Below, piece by piece: positions 40,450 through 50,500 of a stretch of 64,000 bases of DNA (position 1 is the first letter of the stretch; each line of letters begins with the position of its first letter). Made by a program: the position numbers and the translations under genes. The stretch comes from JBBEAM01 sp040882845 (GTDB lineage: Bacteria; Pseudomonadota; Alphaproteobacteria; Kiloniellales; DSM-21159), in NCBI GenBank assembly GCA_040882845.1, contig JBBEAM010000001.1, positions 1 through 64,000 on the forward strand, in the 5' to 3' direction. The notes beneath the pieces are model-generated. The model was not told where the DNA came from. It was given only the letters and a program-made list of their open reading frames with translations, and did not search any database.

Positions 40450-40689
40450 CTACATCTTCTGCTTGACGATGGGAGTCATCTGATCTCCCCAGTTGCCGCT
40501 GCCGTTGTGGTAGCGGCTGGCGCGGACGAATTCGACGGTGAGGCCCGCTTCGACCGCCTTGACGACGGCTTCGTTCAATCGGTGCAGCGAGTTGGCGAGG
40601 ATGCGGATCGCCGCCTCCTGATCCTGCGGCCGGTCGCTTTCCGGGTCCGCCGGGGCTTCCTGGAAGCCGACCACGTTGTCCTGGGACAT
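40450..40689 (-). CDS. Small protein encoded after isocitrate lyase, unknown function
   Basis: 79 residues. An acidic N-terminus (MSQDNVVGFQEAPADPESDR) is followed by an amphipathic helix (AAIRILANSLHRLNEAVVKAVEAG) and the segment LTVEFVRASRYHNGSGNWGDQM. TAGGAGAA precedes the ATG, and only 23 bp separate it from aceA, so both are cotranscribed and end at tandem terminators. No transmembrane or Cys features. I do not recognise a named domain; a role with the glyoxylate shunt is suggested only by position. Confidence 0.82.
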   Translation of the reverse strand: MSQDNVVGFQEAPADPESDRPQDQEAAIRILANSLHRLNEAVVKAVEAGLTVEFVRASRYHNGSGNWGDQMTPIVKQKM

Positions 40690-40712
40690 CTCTATTCTCC
40701 TAAGCTCGGGGG

Positions 40713-42023
<1,311 letters not shown>

Positions 42024-42156
42024 GCTTCTATCCTGCCTATTTCGGTTCACGCTCCGGCGCAGTGCGGGCTCTCCACGGAACCCTCGCCGTTTCTGCGCAC
42101 TACTTTGACGCTGCGATGCGGTATGTCCATAAACATCTGAAAAACAGGAGAGAAAA

Positions 42157-42205
42157 AAGTGTAAACCGCACTTGCAAAAAACTGTAAATTTATCAAAATT
42201 GTAAA
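42157..42205. promoter_or_regulatory. Four direct-repeat boxes between aceA and its likely regulator
   Basis: Four 9-mers, AAGTGTAAA (42157), ACTTGCAAA (42170), AACTGTAAA (42180) and AATTGTAAA (42197), fit A[AC]NTG[TC]AAA. They lie in the AT-rich part of the 215-bp aceA/regulator spacer. They resemble the TTTGCAAA-type sites reported for RamB. The last box overlaps a TTGTAA that could serve as a -35 for the regulator gene. Confidence 0.6.
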
Positions 42206-42238
42206 AAGTCCCCTCTCGATGCTAGGGATATCAAGGCG

Positions 42239-43735
42239 ATGAGCGATCTCGGGCAAGGACCGGCGGGCGGCGCCGGGGGCGGCGGCAGGGACCGCAAGGC
42301 CCAGCGCAAGGTCTTCGCCGGCTCGCACATCCGCCGGCTGCGCCGCGCGCAGGAGATGACCCAGGCCTCGATGGCCGAGGATCTTGGCATCTCGACCAGC
42401 TATCTGAACCTGATCGAGCGCAACCAGCGGCCGATCAGCGCCCAGCTGCTGCTGCGCCTGGCCGATACCTACGACCTCGACCTGAAGTCCCTGGCGGGGA
42501 ACGACGAGGAGCGGGCGCTGGCCGAGCTGAAAGAGGTTTTCTCCGATCCGCTGTTCACCGGCATGGGGATCGCCAACCAGGACCTGCAGGACCTCGCGAT
42601 GGCCAACCCCCAGGCGGCGCAGGGCGTGGCCGCGCTTTACCGCGCCTACCTGGCGGCGGTTGGCAGCGCCTTGGACCTCGCCGAGCGGCTGACCGACGAA
42701 AACAAGGCGGCCAATCTCGACACCCGGCACTTCCCGATCGAGGAGGTGCGCGACTTCATCTACAACCAGGCGAACCACTTTCCCGAGCTCGAGGCCGCGG
42801 CCGAGCAGCTCTGGGAAGACGCCGAGCTCGACCCGAGCGAGCTGGGCGCCGGACTGCGCGGCCATCTCGAGCGCTATCTGGGAGTCAAGACCCGGGTCAT
42901 GCCCCTGGAGGTGCTGGGCGCGACGCTGCGCCGCTACGAGCCGCACGGCCGCCGGCTTCTACTCTCGGAGATGCTGGAGCCGCCGGCGCGGACCTTCCAG
43001 ATCGCCCACCAGATCGCCTTCTCCGGATTCCGCCCGCTGCTCGACGAGATCGTCGAACGCTCGGGGCTCAGCGATCCGGTGTCGCAGCGGCTGTGCCGCG
43101 TGTCCCTGGCCAACTACTTCGCCGGCGCGGCGATGATGCCCTACGAGCGCTTTCGCAAGGCCTCGGAGACGCTGCGCTACGACATCGACATCCTGAGGCA
43201 GCGCTTCGGCGCCTCCTTCGAGCAGGTCTGCCACCGGCTGACGACGATGCAGCGCAGCGGCGCGCGCGGGCTGCCTTTCTTTCTGATCCGGGTCGACAAC
43301 GCCGGGAACATCTCCAAGCGCTTCTCCGCCGGCGGTTTTCACTTCGCCCGCCACGGCGGCGCCTGCCCGCGCTGGAACGTCCACGACGCCTTCCAGACCC
43401 CGGGGCGGATCGTCACCCAGGTGATCGAGATGCCCGACGGCACGGTGTACTTCTCGATCGCCCGCACCGTGCGGCGCAGCGGCGCCGGATCGCAGCAGCT
43501 CGATCAGCAGCTTGCCGTGGGGCTGGGCTGCGAGATTGGCCAGGCGCGCAAGATCGTCTACGCCGACGGCTACAATCTGGAGACTCCGCAGGCGGCGGCG
43601 ACGCCGATCGGCCCCAATTGCCGGCTCTGCGACCGGGCGGACTGCGCTCAGCGCGCCTTCCCTCCGCTCAGCCAGCGGCTTGAAATCAGCGAGAACATCC
43701 GCGGCCTCTCGCCCTTCGCCTTCGCCCGGCCGTGA
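42239..43735 (+). CDS. ScfR/RamB-type XRE transcriptional regulator of short-chain acyl metabolism
   Basis: 498 residues. The N-terminal XRE helix-turn-helix (about 28-85) reads AGSHIRRLRRAQEMTQASMAEDLGISTSYLNLIERNQRPIS. The middle region resembles an ImmA/IrrE domain with a degenerate zincin motif (FQIAHQIAF in place of HExxH). The C-terminal DUF2083-like part has a Cys cluster CRLCDRADCAQRAFPPL. This is the architecture of ScfR/RamB/PrpC-cluster regulators. Divergence from aceA makes isocitrate lyase the obvious target; autoregulation is plausible. Confidence 0.92.
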   Translation: MSDLGQGPAGGAGGGGRDRKAQRKVFAGSHIRRLRRAQEMTQASMAEDLGISTSYLNLIERNQRPISAQLLLRLADTYDLDLKSLAGNDEERALAELKEVFSDPLFTGMGIANQDLQDLAMANPQAAQGVAALYRAYLAAVGSALDLAERLTDENKAANLDTRHFPIEEVRDFIYNQANHFPELEAAAEQLWEDAELDPSELGAGLRGHLERYLGVKTRVMPLEVLGATLRRYEPHGRRLLLSEMLEPPARTFQIAHQIAFSGFRPLLDEIVERSGLSDPVSQRLCRVSLANYFAGAAMMPYERFRKASETLRYDIDILRQRFGASFEQVCHRLTTMQRSGARGLPFFLIRVDNAGNISKRFSAGGFHFARHGGACPRWNVHDAFQTPGRIVTQVIEMPDGTVYFSIARTVRRSGAGSQQLDQQLAVGLGCEIGQARKIVYADGYNLETPQAAATPIGPNCRLCDRADCAQRAFPPLSQRLEISENIRGLSPFAFARP

Positions 43736-43765
43736 TGCGGGCGTACCCGGAAAGGAGATAGCACG

Positions 43766-44287
43766 ATGTTTTTCGACGGCTGGCAGGATCTGCTGCGCAT
43801 AGGCGTCGTCGGCACGCTCGCTTACGCCGGCCTCGTCCTGTTCCTGCGCGTCAGCGGAAAGCGCACGCTGTCGAAGATGAATGCCTTCGATTTCGTGGTG
43901 ACCGTCGCGCTCGGCTCGACCCTGGCGACGGCTTTGCTCAGCAAGGACGTTTCCCTATCCGAGGGGCTGGCCGCCTTCGCCCTGCTCTGTGCGCTGCAGT
44001 ATCTCGTCGCCATCGCCTCGGTACACTCCAAAGCCTTCCAGCGGCTCGTGAAGTCGGAGCCGAGCCTGCTGTACTTTCAGGGCGACTACCTGCAGGCGAT
44101 GCTGCGCCGCGAACGGATCACCGAGGAAGAGGTGGTGGCCGCCGTGCGCGCCGCGGGCTACGCCCGCCTCGATGCCGTGGAGGCGGTGGTGCTGGAAACC
44201 GATGGCGCTTTCAGCGTGCTTCCCGCGAGACAAGGCGAGTCCGCCGATACCCTGCGGAACGTAAAGAGAGACAGCTCCGCCCGCTAA
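43766..44287 (+). CDS. DUF421 (YetF-like) membrane protein
   Basis: 173 residues. Three N-terminal helices (about 10-90) lead into a small cytosolic domain. The signature RVSGKRTLSKMNAFDFVVTVALGS is the DUF421 hallmark, and the C-terminal domain has PSLLYFQGDYLQAMLRRERITEEEVVAAVRAAGY. AAAGGAGAT precedes the ATG. Family function is unclear. It overlaps the convergent DUF3095 gene by 4 bp. Confidence 0.92.
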   Translation: MFFDGWQDLLRIGVVGTLAYAGLVLFLRVSGKRTLSKMNAFDFVVTVALGSTLATALLSKDVSLSEGLAAFALLCALQYLVAIASVHSKAFQRLVKSEPSLLYFQGDYLQAMLRRERITEEEVVAAVRAAGYARLDAVEAVVLETDGAFSVLPARQGESADTLRNVKRDSSAR

Positions 44288-45471
44288 GCCGCGTCCTCGC
44301 GCATCTGCGCCTTGAGCTGGCGCGCGGCGAGCGCGTAGCCGCCGTCGGCGCCGTCGATGAAATGGACGTGACGGCTTTCGGCCAGGGAGAAGACGACGCA
44401 GGTCATCAGCGCCTCCTCGGAGTGGTGCAGGCCATAGGCCAGCCGCCCCTGGCCGCGCTGCTCGGCGAGATAGCCTTCGATCCGCGCGGCTTCCTCCTCG
44501 CTGCAGTCGAGCACCATGCGCAGCATGTCGTCGAACTTGCGGAAGTCGGTGTTGGTGCGCAGCTCCTCGGTATAGCGCCGCGCGTTGAAGCCGCCGGCGG
44601 AGAGGTTGAACTTCTGGAACAGCAGGTAGACGAAGGATTCGAAATAAACCCGCCGCAGCGCGCGCCAGAAGCCCTGCCTGCCGCTATTGGCCAGGGCTTC
44701 CAGCCGGGCCCCGCTGGGTGGAAATCTGAAGCGCAGGCTCTTCACGCTCGCCGGGCTGGGGTTGGCGTCGGGGGCCAGGATGCCCTCGATCTTCTCGACC
44801 ACCTCGGCGAAGAGGGCGTTCTCCTCGGGGCCGGAGGCGGTGCCGCGCACCAGCGCCGTCAGCATGATCCCGCGCGCCGAGGCCAGCGGCTCCCAGCGGC
44901 AGGACAGCCCCTCCAGGTCCGGCGGGGCCTCGTCGTCGGAGGCCGGCAGACGGAAGCTCCCGTCCTCGGCGTCCTTGACCAGCCGTTCGGCGAGTTCCAC
45001 GCCGTGTCCCGAAAACATCGCCAGATCGTTGCCGGGAGACAGCTGGTACTTGGCGATGTGAACCTCGGCGCCGCGGCGTTTCAGCTCGGCGAGCGGCACG
45101 ATGCCGACCCGTAGGGTCAGGCCGAAGGCGGACTCGGCGAAGCGCCGGGTGCGCTGCAGGGCGTCGATCACCACCGGCTCGAGGCGCGGCGGGATCAGCA
45201 GGGTCGCGCCGTCGCCGCCGAAGACGTAGGGCAGGGCGGCGTCGGGGCAGGCGTTCAGCACCGCGACGATGACCCCGGCGCCGATCATGTTGACCCGTTT
45301 GTAGTGGCCGGCCTGGATCGCCTCGGTCGAGGATTCGATGTCGGCGACCACGGCGATCCAGTCGTCGGGCACCGGGCGGTAGTGGCTGGTGTCGGTGAAG
45401 TCGGCGAAGCGGCTGAAGGGCGTCAGGGCGCGGTAGAAATCCTCGCCCGCGGCGGGGGAGGCGCCGGTCAT
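44284..45471 (-). CDS. DUF3095 protein, distantly cyclase-like
   Basis: 395 residues. The N-terminal half WIAVVADIESSTEAIQAGHYKRVNMIGAG and YVFGGDGATLLIPP are DUF3095 signatures. They resemble the metal-binding strands of class III cyclases (D44 in 'ADIESST', D87 in 'GGDGA'). The C-terminal half (from about 230) is alpha-helical and unique to the family. Whether it makes a nucleotide signal is unknown. The stop is 5 bp from the hisI gene's 3' side; it is last in the folE-hisI-DUF3095 row on this strand. Confidence 0.85.
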   Translation of the reverse strand: MTGASPAAGEDFYRALTPFSRFADFTDTSHYRPVPDDWIAVVADIESSTEAIQAGHYKRVNMIGAGVIVAVLNACPDAALPYVFGGDGATLLIPPRLEPVVIDALQRTRRFAESAFGLTLRVGIVPLAELKRRGAEVHIAKYQLSPGNDLAMFSGHGVELAERLVKDAEDGSFRLPASDDEAPPDLEGLSCRWEPLASARGIMLTALVRGTASGPEENALFAEVVEKIEGILAPDANPSPASVKSLRFRFPPSGARLEALANSGRQGFWRALRRVYFESFVYLLFQKFNLSAGGFNARRYTEELRTNTDFRKFDDMLRMVLDCSEEEAARIEGYLAEQRGQGRLAYGLHHSEEALMTCVVFSLAESRHVHFIDGADGGYALAARQLKAQMREDAA

Positions 45472-45476
45472 GGCCT

Positions 45477-45944
45477 TTAGGCCTTGTCCGGCCCGCCGCC
45501 ATAGACGGCGTCGGGGTCGTAGCTCCGCTCCTCGGCGAAGCGCAGCGCCAGCGGACCTTCGCGTCCGCCCTCCAGGACCACCGCGCGGTGGAAGCAGGAG
45601 GGATAGCCGAGATGGCAGCTGCCGGGGCCCAGTACCTCGACCTTCAGCAGCAGGCAGTCCTGGTCGCAGTCGACGCGCAGCTCCTTGACCTTCTGGACAT
45701 GGCCGCTGGTCGCGCCCTTGTGCCAGAGCGCGCCGCGGCTGCGCGACCAGTAGTGAGCCTCGCCGGTCTCCACGGTCTTGGCCAGGGCGTCGCGGTTCAT
45801 GTAGGCCTGCATCACCACCTCGCCGCTGTCTACGCAGACGGCGATCGCTGGGATCAGTCCCTCGGCATCGAATTTCGGGGCGAAGACCAGGCCGCGCTCC
45901 ACCTGCTCGCGGGAGCCGCGCTCCCCGAACAGCGGATCGCTCAT
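45477..45944 (-). CDS. hisI: Phosphoribosyl-AMP cyclohydrolase
   Basis: 155-residue HisI enzyme of histidine biosynthesis (opens the adenine ring of PR-AMP). Zinc and magnesium ligands are visible in ELRVDCDQDCLLLKVE and GPGSCHLGYPSCF, with AYMNRDALAKTVETGEAHYWSRSRGALWHKG as the family core. It is the stand-alone form, with no HisE domain fused. ATG 45944 overlaps the folE stop by 4 bp (ATGA), so translation is coupled. Confidence 0.96.
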   Translation of the reverse strand: MSDPLFGERGSREQVERGLVFAPKFDAEGLIPAIAVCVDSGEVVMQAYMNRDALAKTVETGEAHYWSRSRGALWHKGATSGHVQKVKELRVDCDQDCLLLKVEVLGPGSCHLGYPSCFHRAVVLEGGREGPLALRFAEERSYDPDAVYGGGPDKA

Positions 45945-46594
45945 TCGGGGCCTCTTCCGGTTCCGCGGGTCATGGAAAGGAAGCGGCGCTCCAGCCGTTC
46001 GTCGTCGCGGAACTGCCCGGTGAAATGCCAGGTGACGGTGTCGACATCGCGCATTTTCGTGCCGCGGGTGGTCATGCACTGGTGCTCGGCCTCGATCAGC
46101 ACGGCGACGCCGCGCGGCTGCAGTGCCGTCTCGATGGCCTCGGCGATCTGCACCGTCAGGACTTCCTGCGACTGCAGCCGGCGGGCGAAGATCTCGACCA
46201 CGCGGGCGAGCTTGGAGATGCCGACGACGCGGCGGTCGGGCAGATAGGCGACATGGGCCCTGCCGAGCATCGGCACCATGTGGTGCTCGCAGTGCGACAG
46301 CACCTCGATGTCGCGCATCAGGACCATGTCCTTGTAGCCCTCGATATCCTCGAAGGTGCGCTCGAGAATTTCCTGGGGGTCTTCCTGATAGCCGGCGAAG
46401 AATTCCTGGTAGGCGCGCACCACGCGGGCGGGGGTGTCGAGCAACCCGATCCGGTCCGGATCGTCGCCGGCCCAGTGAATCAAGGTGCGCACCGCGCCCT
46501 CGGCCTGGGCCTGGGTCGGGTTGGGGATGCCGCGGCGGGCCTCCTCGTCTGGATCGACCGTCGCGATGACGGATTTCGGCGTCAAACTGTCCAT
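45941..46594 (-). CDS. folE: GTP cyclohydrolase I
   Basis: 217-residue zinc-dependent FolE (type IA) that makes 7,8-dihydroneopterin triphosphate for folate. Zinc ligands are in LSHCEHHMVP and the distal Cys in EAEHQCMTTRG; IGLLDTPARVVRAYQEFFAGY and VVGISKLARVVEIFARRLQ complete the pattern. Upstream, a 200-bp spacer separates it from the divergent Fe-S scaffold gene. Confidence 0.96.
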   Translation of the reverse strand: MDSLTPKSVIATVDPDEEARRGIPNPTQAQAEGAVRTLIHWAGDDPDRIGLLDTPARVVRAYQEFFAGYQEDPQEILERTFEDIEGYKDMVLMRDIEVLSHCEHHMVPMLGRAHVAYLPDRRVVGISKLARVVEIFARRLQSQEVLTVQIAEAIETALQPRGVAVLIEAEHQCMTTRGTKMRDVDTVTWHFTGQFRDDERLERRFLSMTRGTGRGPE

Positions 46595-46694
46595 GCCTGC
46601 GCTGCCAACCTCGTTGTCGCCCGCGCCCGTCGCGGTGCTGCTGCTCTTGCCGCCCGGTATATGGGAGATTTGCCCTTAATCACCAAGGCACAAG

Positions 46695-46711
46695 ATGACA
46701 TATATCATGTC
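46695..46711. promoter_or_regulatory. Palindrome in the folE/Fe-S scaffold intergenic region
   Basis: ATGACATATATCATGTC contains GACAT-N5-ATGTC and a nested ATGA-N6-TCAT. It is the only clear AT-rich dyad in the 200-bp divergent spacer (46595-46794) and could bind a metal- or Fe-S-responsive regulator. The regulator is not identifiable by eye. Confidence 0.4.
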
Positions 46712-46794
46712 GGCAAGGGCGATCAACAGACGGCGCTCCTTGCTCCCCTGGCGTCATCCCGCGGCGGTCGCGGGCACAAGTCTCGGAGCCGGCC

Positions 46795-47247
46795 TTGGAA
46801 AGCGATCTGCAGGACCTCTACAACGAACGGCTGCTCGCCCTGGCGGGGGAAGATCCGCTGAGCGGGCGGCTGGATGCGCCGCAGGCCTCGGTCAAGCTGA
46901 CCTCGCCGCTCTGCGGCAGCCGGATCACCGTGGATCTCGGCCTTTCCGGCGGCAAGGTGGCCGAGTACGCGCAGGTGGTGCGGGCCTGCACCCTGGGCCG
47001 CGCCTCGGCCACGGTGATGGCGCGGAACGTCCTGGGCAGGACGCCGCAGGAGCTGCGCGAACAGCGCGACGCCATGCAGGCGGTGCTCCAGCGCGGCGAG
47101 TCTCCCCCGCCCGAGGCCTGGACGGAAATACAGCTGTTCCTGCCGGCCAAGGACTTCAAGAGCCGCCACGGCTCGGTGATGCTGGCCTTCGACGCCGTGG
47201 TCAAGGCGCTCGACGAGATCGAGGACAAGCCGGACGCGGACGCTTAG
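46795..47247 (+). CDS. IscU/NifU-N-like iron-sulfur scaffold protein lacking the third Cys
   Basis: 150 residues from a TTG with CGGAG about 10 nt upstream. The fold matches IscU/SufU: LYNERLLALAGED, SPLCGSRITVDL (C40) and VRACTLGRASATV (C65). The third ligand position, in the C-terminal helix where IscU has HCSML, reads RHGSVML (H125, G126). Two of three cluster cysteines are therefore kept. Such alphaproteobacterial variants may work with the SUF system or have a different cofactor. Convergent with a microprotein gene. Confidence 0.85.
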   Translation: MESDLQDLYNERLLALAGEDPLSGRLDAPQASVKLTSPLCGSRITVDLGLSGGKVAEYAQVVRACTLGRASATVMARNVLGRTPQELREQRDAMQAVLQRGESPPPEAWTEIQLFLPAKDFKSRHGSVMLAFDAVVKALDEIEDKPDADA

Positions 47248-47354
47248 AAGACAGGCAAGCCCGCGGCCATAAGCAGCAGCAGGCCGCCCAGCGGCAATGC
47301 GACCAGGGTCGCCGTCAGATAGAGCGCGATCCGCCGCAGCGAGAAGCCTTTCAT
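47244..47354 (-). CDS. 36-residue predicted membrane microprotein
   Basis: Reads MKGFSLRRIALYLTATLVAL followed by another apolar stretch ending GLPVF: a basic start and one long hydrophobic segment. The ATG at 47354 is preceded on the minus strand by GGGGGAGACGAA, a good ribosome-binding site. It overlaps the stop of the convergent scaffold gene by 4 bp. Function unknown. Confidence 0.6.
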   Translation of the reverse strand: MKGFSLRRIALYLTATLVALPLGGLLLLMAAGLPVF

Positions 47355-47535
47355 TTCGTCTCCCCCCAAAGTCTCTAGAGACGTCATTCAAACACGGCAC
47401 GCTTAACAAGACTTTGCCGCCGGGGCCACCCCCGCCGGACTTTCCCGATCCGTGCTTTCTCTTGTCATCATGATTGGTTAGCCTCCTCAAAGGCCGCAGT
47501 AGACGGCGGAGCAGCTTCACGGCGGGGAGGTAGCC

Positions 47536-50500
47536 ATGACGTCCGGCAACGATTCCAAGAAACGTCAGCTGGTCGATAAGGTCGCCGCGGCGGTCAAAAA
47601 GAAGGTCGGCGGCAAGGCCGGTGCGACGGCCGAACGCTTTACCCAGCAGTTCCTCGCCAACGTGCCGCCGGACGATCTGCTGGGAGAGGACCCCGGAGAC
47701 GTCACCGGCCGGATCCTTTCGATCTGGGACTTCGCCCAGCAGCGCACGCCGGGCAAGCCGAAGCTGCGCATCTACAATCCCAGCAGCAAGGAGCACGGCT
47801 GGGCCTCGGCCCACACGGTGGTCGAGGCGATCAACGACGACATGCCCTTTCTGGTCGATTCGATCACCGCGGAGCTCAACCTCTGCGGCGCCGAGGTGCA
47901 TCTGATCGTCCATCCGGTGATGGATATCGAGCGCACCGCCGGCGGCAAGTTCAAGGCGCTGGGCGCGCCCGACGAGCAGCACGGCGACGGCTTCGGCGAG
48001 TCCTGCATGCAGCTGCAGATCAGCGAGCAGCCGAAGAGCCGCCACAAGGCGATCGTCTCCCGCCTGGAGACGATCCTCGAGGACGTGCGCCTGGCGGTCG
48101 AGGACTGGCTGCCGATGCGTCAGCGCTGCCGCGACCTCATGAAGGAGCTGCAGGTTCACCCGCCGAAGCTGCCGCGCGACGAGGTCAACGAATGCCTGTC
48201 ATTCCTGGAGTGGCTGGACGACGACCACTTCACCTATCTCGGCTACCGCGAGTACAGCTTCACCGGCAGCGGCGAGAACACCGTGGCCAAGATCGACAAC
48301 AAGTCGGCGATGGGCATCCTGCGCGACAGCAAGGTTTCGATCTTCGACGGCCTGCGCAACCTGGGGCAGCTGCCGGCCGAGGTGCAGGACTTCGTCAAGA
48401 CGCCGGAATTGCTGCGCGTGACCAAGGCCAACCGCCGCGCGACGGTGCACCGCGCCGTGCACCTCGACACCGTCGCGGTGAAAACCATCGACGCCAAGGG
48501 CCGGGTCGCCGGCGAGCGGCTCTTCGTCGGTCTGTTCACCTCGGTCGCCTACTCGCGCAGCCCGCGCGAGATTCCGCTGCTGCGCCACAAGGTCGATGCG
48601 GTGATGTCGCGCGCCGGCTTCATGCCGGGCAGCCACGACGGCAAGGCGCTGATGCACATCCTGGAGAGCTATCCGCGCGACGAGCTGTTCCAGATCTCCG
48701 AAAAGGAACTCTACCGCACGGCGATCGGCATTCTGCACCTGCAGGAGCGCCAGAGAACCGCGCTCTTCGTGCGCCGGGATCCCTTCGAGCGTTTCGTCTC
48801 GGCCTTGGTCTACGTGCCGCGCGACCGCTATGACACCTCGCTGCGGCTCAAGCTGCAGGACATCCTGACCGAGGCCTACAGCGGCGAGGTCGCCAGCTTC
48901 TCGACCTTCCTCGGCGACGCCACCCTGGCGCGGCTGCATCTGCTGATCCGCACCGAACAGGGCAAGATCCCCCGGGCCGACACGGCGAAGGTCGAGCGGG
49001 CGCTGGCCCATGCCGCGCGCTCCTGGAGCGACGAGCTGGAGCACGCGCTGGTCGAAAAGCATGGCGAGGAGCGCGGCCTGACCACCTGCCGGCGCTACCG
49101 CCACGCCTTTCCCGCCTCCTATCAGGAAGATCATGTCGGCAAGGATGCCGCGGCCGATATCGCCAACATCGAGGCGGCGCTGGAAAGCGGCGACATCTCG
49201 ATGGATCTCTACCGGCCGGTCCCGGCCGGTCCGCAGGAGCTGCATTTCAAGATCTATGTCGCCGGCAGCCCGATCCCGCTGTCCGACGTGCTGCCGATGC
49301 TGGAACGCATGGGGCTGAAGGTGATCGGCGAGGTGCCCTACGAAATCCATCCGGAGGGCGCCGAGGAGACGGTCTGGATCCACGACTTCTCGATGCGCCA
49401 TCTCGGCCCGGCCGAGATCGACAACACCAGCGAGTTGCGCAACACCTTCCACGAGGTCTTCCATGAGGTCTGGCACGACCGCATGGAGAACGACGGTTTC
49501 AACGGCCTGGTGCTCTCGGCCGGGCTGACGGCGCGCGAGATCAAGGTGCTGCGGGCCTACTGCAAGTACCTGCGCCAGGCGCAGATACCCTTCAGCCAGA
49601 GCTACATGGAAGAGACCCTGGGCCGCAATCCGCGGCTGGCCACCCTGCTGGCCGAGCTGTTCATGGCCCGCTTCGATCCGGCCAGGCGCAAGGGCGCCGA
49701 CAAGGCCGAGGAGAAGCTGGTCGCCGAGATTCGCGAGCTGCTCGAGCAGGTCAGCAACCTCGACGAAGACCGCATCATCCGGCGCTACCTCAACATGATC
49801 CGCTCGACCCTGCGGACCAACTTCTTCCAGACCGCCGAGGACGGCGGACCGAAGAGCTATATCTCCTTCAAGCTGGACTCCCAGGCGCTGCTGGAGCTGC
49901 CGCTGCCGCGTCCCTTCCGCGAGATCTTCGTGTACTCGCCGCGGATCGAGGGCGTACACCTGCGCTTCGGCATGGTGGCGCGCGGCGGCCTGCGCTGGTC
50001 CGACCGCATGGAGGACTTCCGCACCGAGGTGCTGGGCCTGGTCAAGGCGCAGCAGGTCAAGAACGCGGTGATCGTGCCGGTCGGCTCCAAGGGCGGTTTC
50101 GTCGGCAAACGCCTGCCCGAGCCCGCCGCCGACCGCAAGGCGTGGCTGGACGAAGGCATCGAGTGCTATAAGACCTTCATCCGCGGCCTGCTCGACATCA
50201 CCGACAACCTGAAGGGCAAGAAGGTGGTGCCGCCGAAAAGGGTGGTGCGTCACGACGGCGACGACCCCTATCTGGTGGTTGCCGCCGACAAGGGCACCGC
50301 GACCTTTTCAGACATCGCCAACGGCGTCTCCGTGGACTACGGCTTCTGGCTCGACGACGCCTTCGCCTCGGGCGGCTCGGCCGGCTACGACCACAAGGCC
50401 ATGGGGATCACTGCCCGCGGCGCCTGGGAATCGGTGAAGCGCCACTTCCGCGAGATCGGCAAGAACATTCAGGAAGAGGACTTCACCTGCATTGGCATCG

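Noticed and set aside
48199..50253. A 684-codon minus-strand frame inside the glutamate dehydrogenase gene.
   Set aside because: Antisense shadow; no motifs, and it lies wholly within a well-matched enzyme core.
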